Of a DNA stretch of 5,542 bases, positions 4,907-5,542 are shown one piece after another; positions within the stretch are counted from its first letter, which is position 1; every line of letters begins with the position of its first letter. The position numbers and the translations under genes are program-made. Under the pieces are notes generated by a model. It made no database searches. It was given only the letters and a program-made list of their open reading frames with translations, and was not told the DNA's origin. Source of the stretch: Candidatus Krumholzibacteriia bacterium (GTDB lineage Bacteria; Krumholzibacteriota; Krumholzibacteriia; LZORAL124-64-63); contig DAOVTU010000241.1 in assembly GCA_030632925.1 (NCBI GenBank), positions 1 to 5,542 on the forward strand. The letters are read 5' to 3'.

Positions 4907-5542
4907 TACTCCACGAATTCCACGTCCAGAAGGTGAACCGAACAGCTGATGCACGGGTCGTACGCCCGCACCAGCATCTCCAGTTGCAGGGTGATTTCTT
5001 CCTTGGACTTGTCGATGATTTCGGGCACCAGTTTTTTCATGTCGTCGTCAATGTTGGCCAGGTTCTGCCCCGTGGGGATGATGCAGTTGGCTTTGACGAT
5101 GCGCCCCTTGTTGTCGTAGGTGTACTCGTGGTACAGGATGCCCCGCGGCACCTCGGTCGCGCCTACACCGGTGCCGAATTTTGTCGGCTCCTGGTTGGGT
5201 CGTTCATCCTTCAGCCCGACCGCCAACAACTCGTCAATGATCCGGATGGAATCGATGGCACAGTCCGCCGATTCGACCACCTGGGCGATGGTATTCATGT
5301 ACGGGTTGTAGCAGTCCGGGGTCAGACCCAGCTCACTGGCCGCCACATGAGCCAATTCACCCAACTTGTCGTGGCTGTTGTTCCAGCGTGCCAGCGCGCC
5401 TGCCATATAGCTGGAACGATTCACCTTACAGTGCTTGCTGGTACTGTGGGGCACCACAAACTCGTTGGTCATTTTCAAATATTCCGTCTCCGATACGCGA
5501 CCGGTATCGCTGCTGCAGATGTCGCCTTCGTACAGGGCATAC
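4906..5542 (-). CDS. [NiFe] hydrogenase large (alpha) subunit, C-terminal 211 residues, group 3-like; 5' end outside window
   Basis: The frame stays open to the right edge; the TTG at 5478 is an internal leucine. The upstream codons (YALYEGDICSSD...) continue the family match, so this is a truncated view of a larger gene. Seen in order are VPHSTSKHCK, YMAGALARWN, the conserved TEVPRGILYHEY loop, the IIPTGQNLANI motif, and the nickel-ligand motif DPCISCSVH (codons 4959-4933). After the histidine, an eight-residue tail LLDVEFVE remains. In processed large subunits this tail is cut off after nickel insertion, which fits the maturation protease encoded next. The pattern with VPHST, ARLN-like and CISCSVH motifs is closest, from memory, to cytoplasmic group 3 enzymes, perhaps 3b (NADP-linked sulfhydrogenase type), where alpha is also the last structural gene. 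Group assignment needs the missing N-terminal CxxC motif and the partner subunits. The family call is firm; the subgroup is tentative. Confidence 0.93.
   Translation of the reverse strand, partial: YALYEGDICSSDTGRVSETEYLKMTNEFVVPHSTSKHCKVNRSSYMAGALARWNNSHDKLGELAHVAASELGLTPDCYNPYMNTIAQVVESADCAIDSIRIIDELLAVGLKDERPNQEPTKFGTGVGATEVPRGILYHEYTYDNKGRIVKANCIIPTGQNLANIDDDMKKLVPEIIDKSKEEITLQLEMLVRAYDPCISCSVHLLDVEFVE

Larger units (their letters stand above)
2189..5542 (-). other. Probable operon: hydrogenase alpha, maturation protease, receiver, RegB-like kinase, tandem ACT protein
   Basis: Five consecutive minus-strand genes are separated by 8, 4 and 9 nt and then a 4-nt overlap. Three of the downstream genes have recognisable Shine-Dalgarno sites placed in or against the preceding gene. 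No gap is large enough for an internal promoter unless it lies inside a gene. The operon start is beyond the right edge. Hydrogenase production and this two-component pair are therefore probably expressed together. Confidence 0.8.

Noticed and set aside
4328..4936. 202-residue plus-strand open frame over the protease and regulator genes
   Set aside because: It is antisense to two well-recognised genes and has no family motif of its own.
4457..4954. Longer start (GTG 4954) for the maturation protease
   Set aside because: It would overlap the last codons of the hydrogenase and add residues before the conserved first strand. ATG 4897 has a GGGAG site.
4906..5478. Hydrogenase gene starting at 5478
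   Set aside because: The codon is TTG and the frame continues upstream to the window edge with family-like sequence, so it is an internal codon of a truncated gene.

Overview
The window looks like chromosomal DNA from an uncultured-type bacterium of the FCB superphylum or a neighbouring candidate phylum (Krumholzibacteriota, Eisenbacteria or Zixibacteria-like). This placement is an inference. It rests on a secreted protein with a YPNPFNP-type C-terminal sorting (Por/FlgD-Ig-like) domain, a secreted SUMF1-fold protein with an Ig-like N-terminal domain, a group 3-type [NiFe] hydrogenase, and the moderately high GC content. There is no rRNA or other marker to fix the taxon.

Layout. The left edge (2-304, plus strand) is the C-terminal end of a TPR-type helical-repeat protein. 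Thirteen bases later a convergent minus-strand pair begins. In transcription order it is an orphan secreted sorting-domain protein (2023-1601), then a secreted formylglycine-generating-enzyme-fold (SUMF1) protein (1568-318). An intergenic stretch of 165 bp (2024-2188) carries a run of nine G. The remainder (2189-5542, minus strand) is a compact co-directional array: [NiFe] hydrogenase large subunit (C-terminal 211 residues, running in from the right edge), HyaD/HycI-type maturation endopeptidase, single-domain response regulator, six-TM RegB-like sensor histidine kinase, and a free-standing tandem ACT protein. The gaps are 8, 4 and 9 nt, followed by a 4-nt ATGA overlap, so this is very probably one operon.

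How the genes may work together. The large subunit still has its cleavable tail after the DPCxxCxxH nickel ligands, and the next gene encodes the protease type that removes such tails. The histidine kinase has the exact RegB-family quinone-site heptapeptide pattern GGxxNPF in the predicted periplasmic loop between TM3 and TM4. RegB is known to link quinone redox state to gene control, including hydrogenase genes, in purple bacteria. Here the partner regulator is a receiver domain with no DNA-binding output, and the last gene is an aspartokinase-type ACT pair with no kinase. The most interesting reading is therefore a hydrogenase-linked redox signalling module: quinone-sensing kinase, output-less receiver and a small-molecule-binding ACT protein. 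Its output is unknown and probably not directly transcriptional.

The TPR end and the two secreted-protein genes on the left appear to be an unrelated neighbourhood. I saw no tRNA, rRNA, CRISPR array, insertion sequence or integration site.
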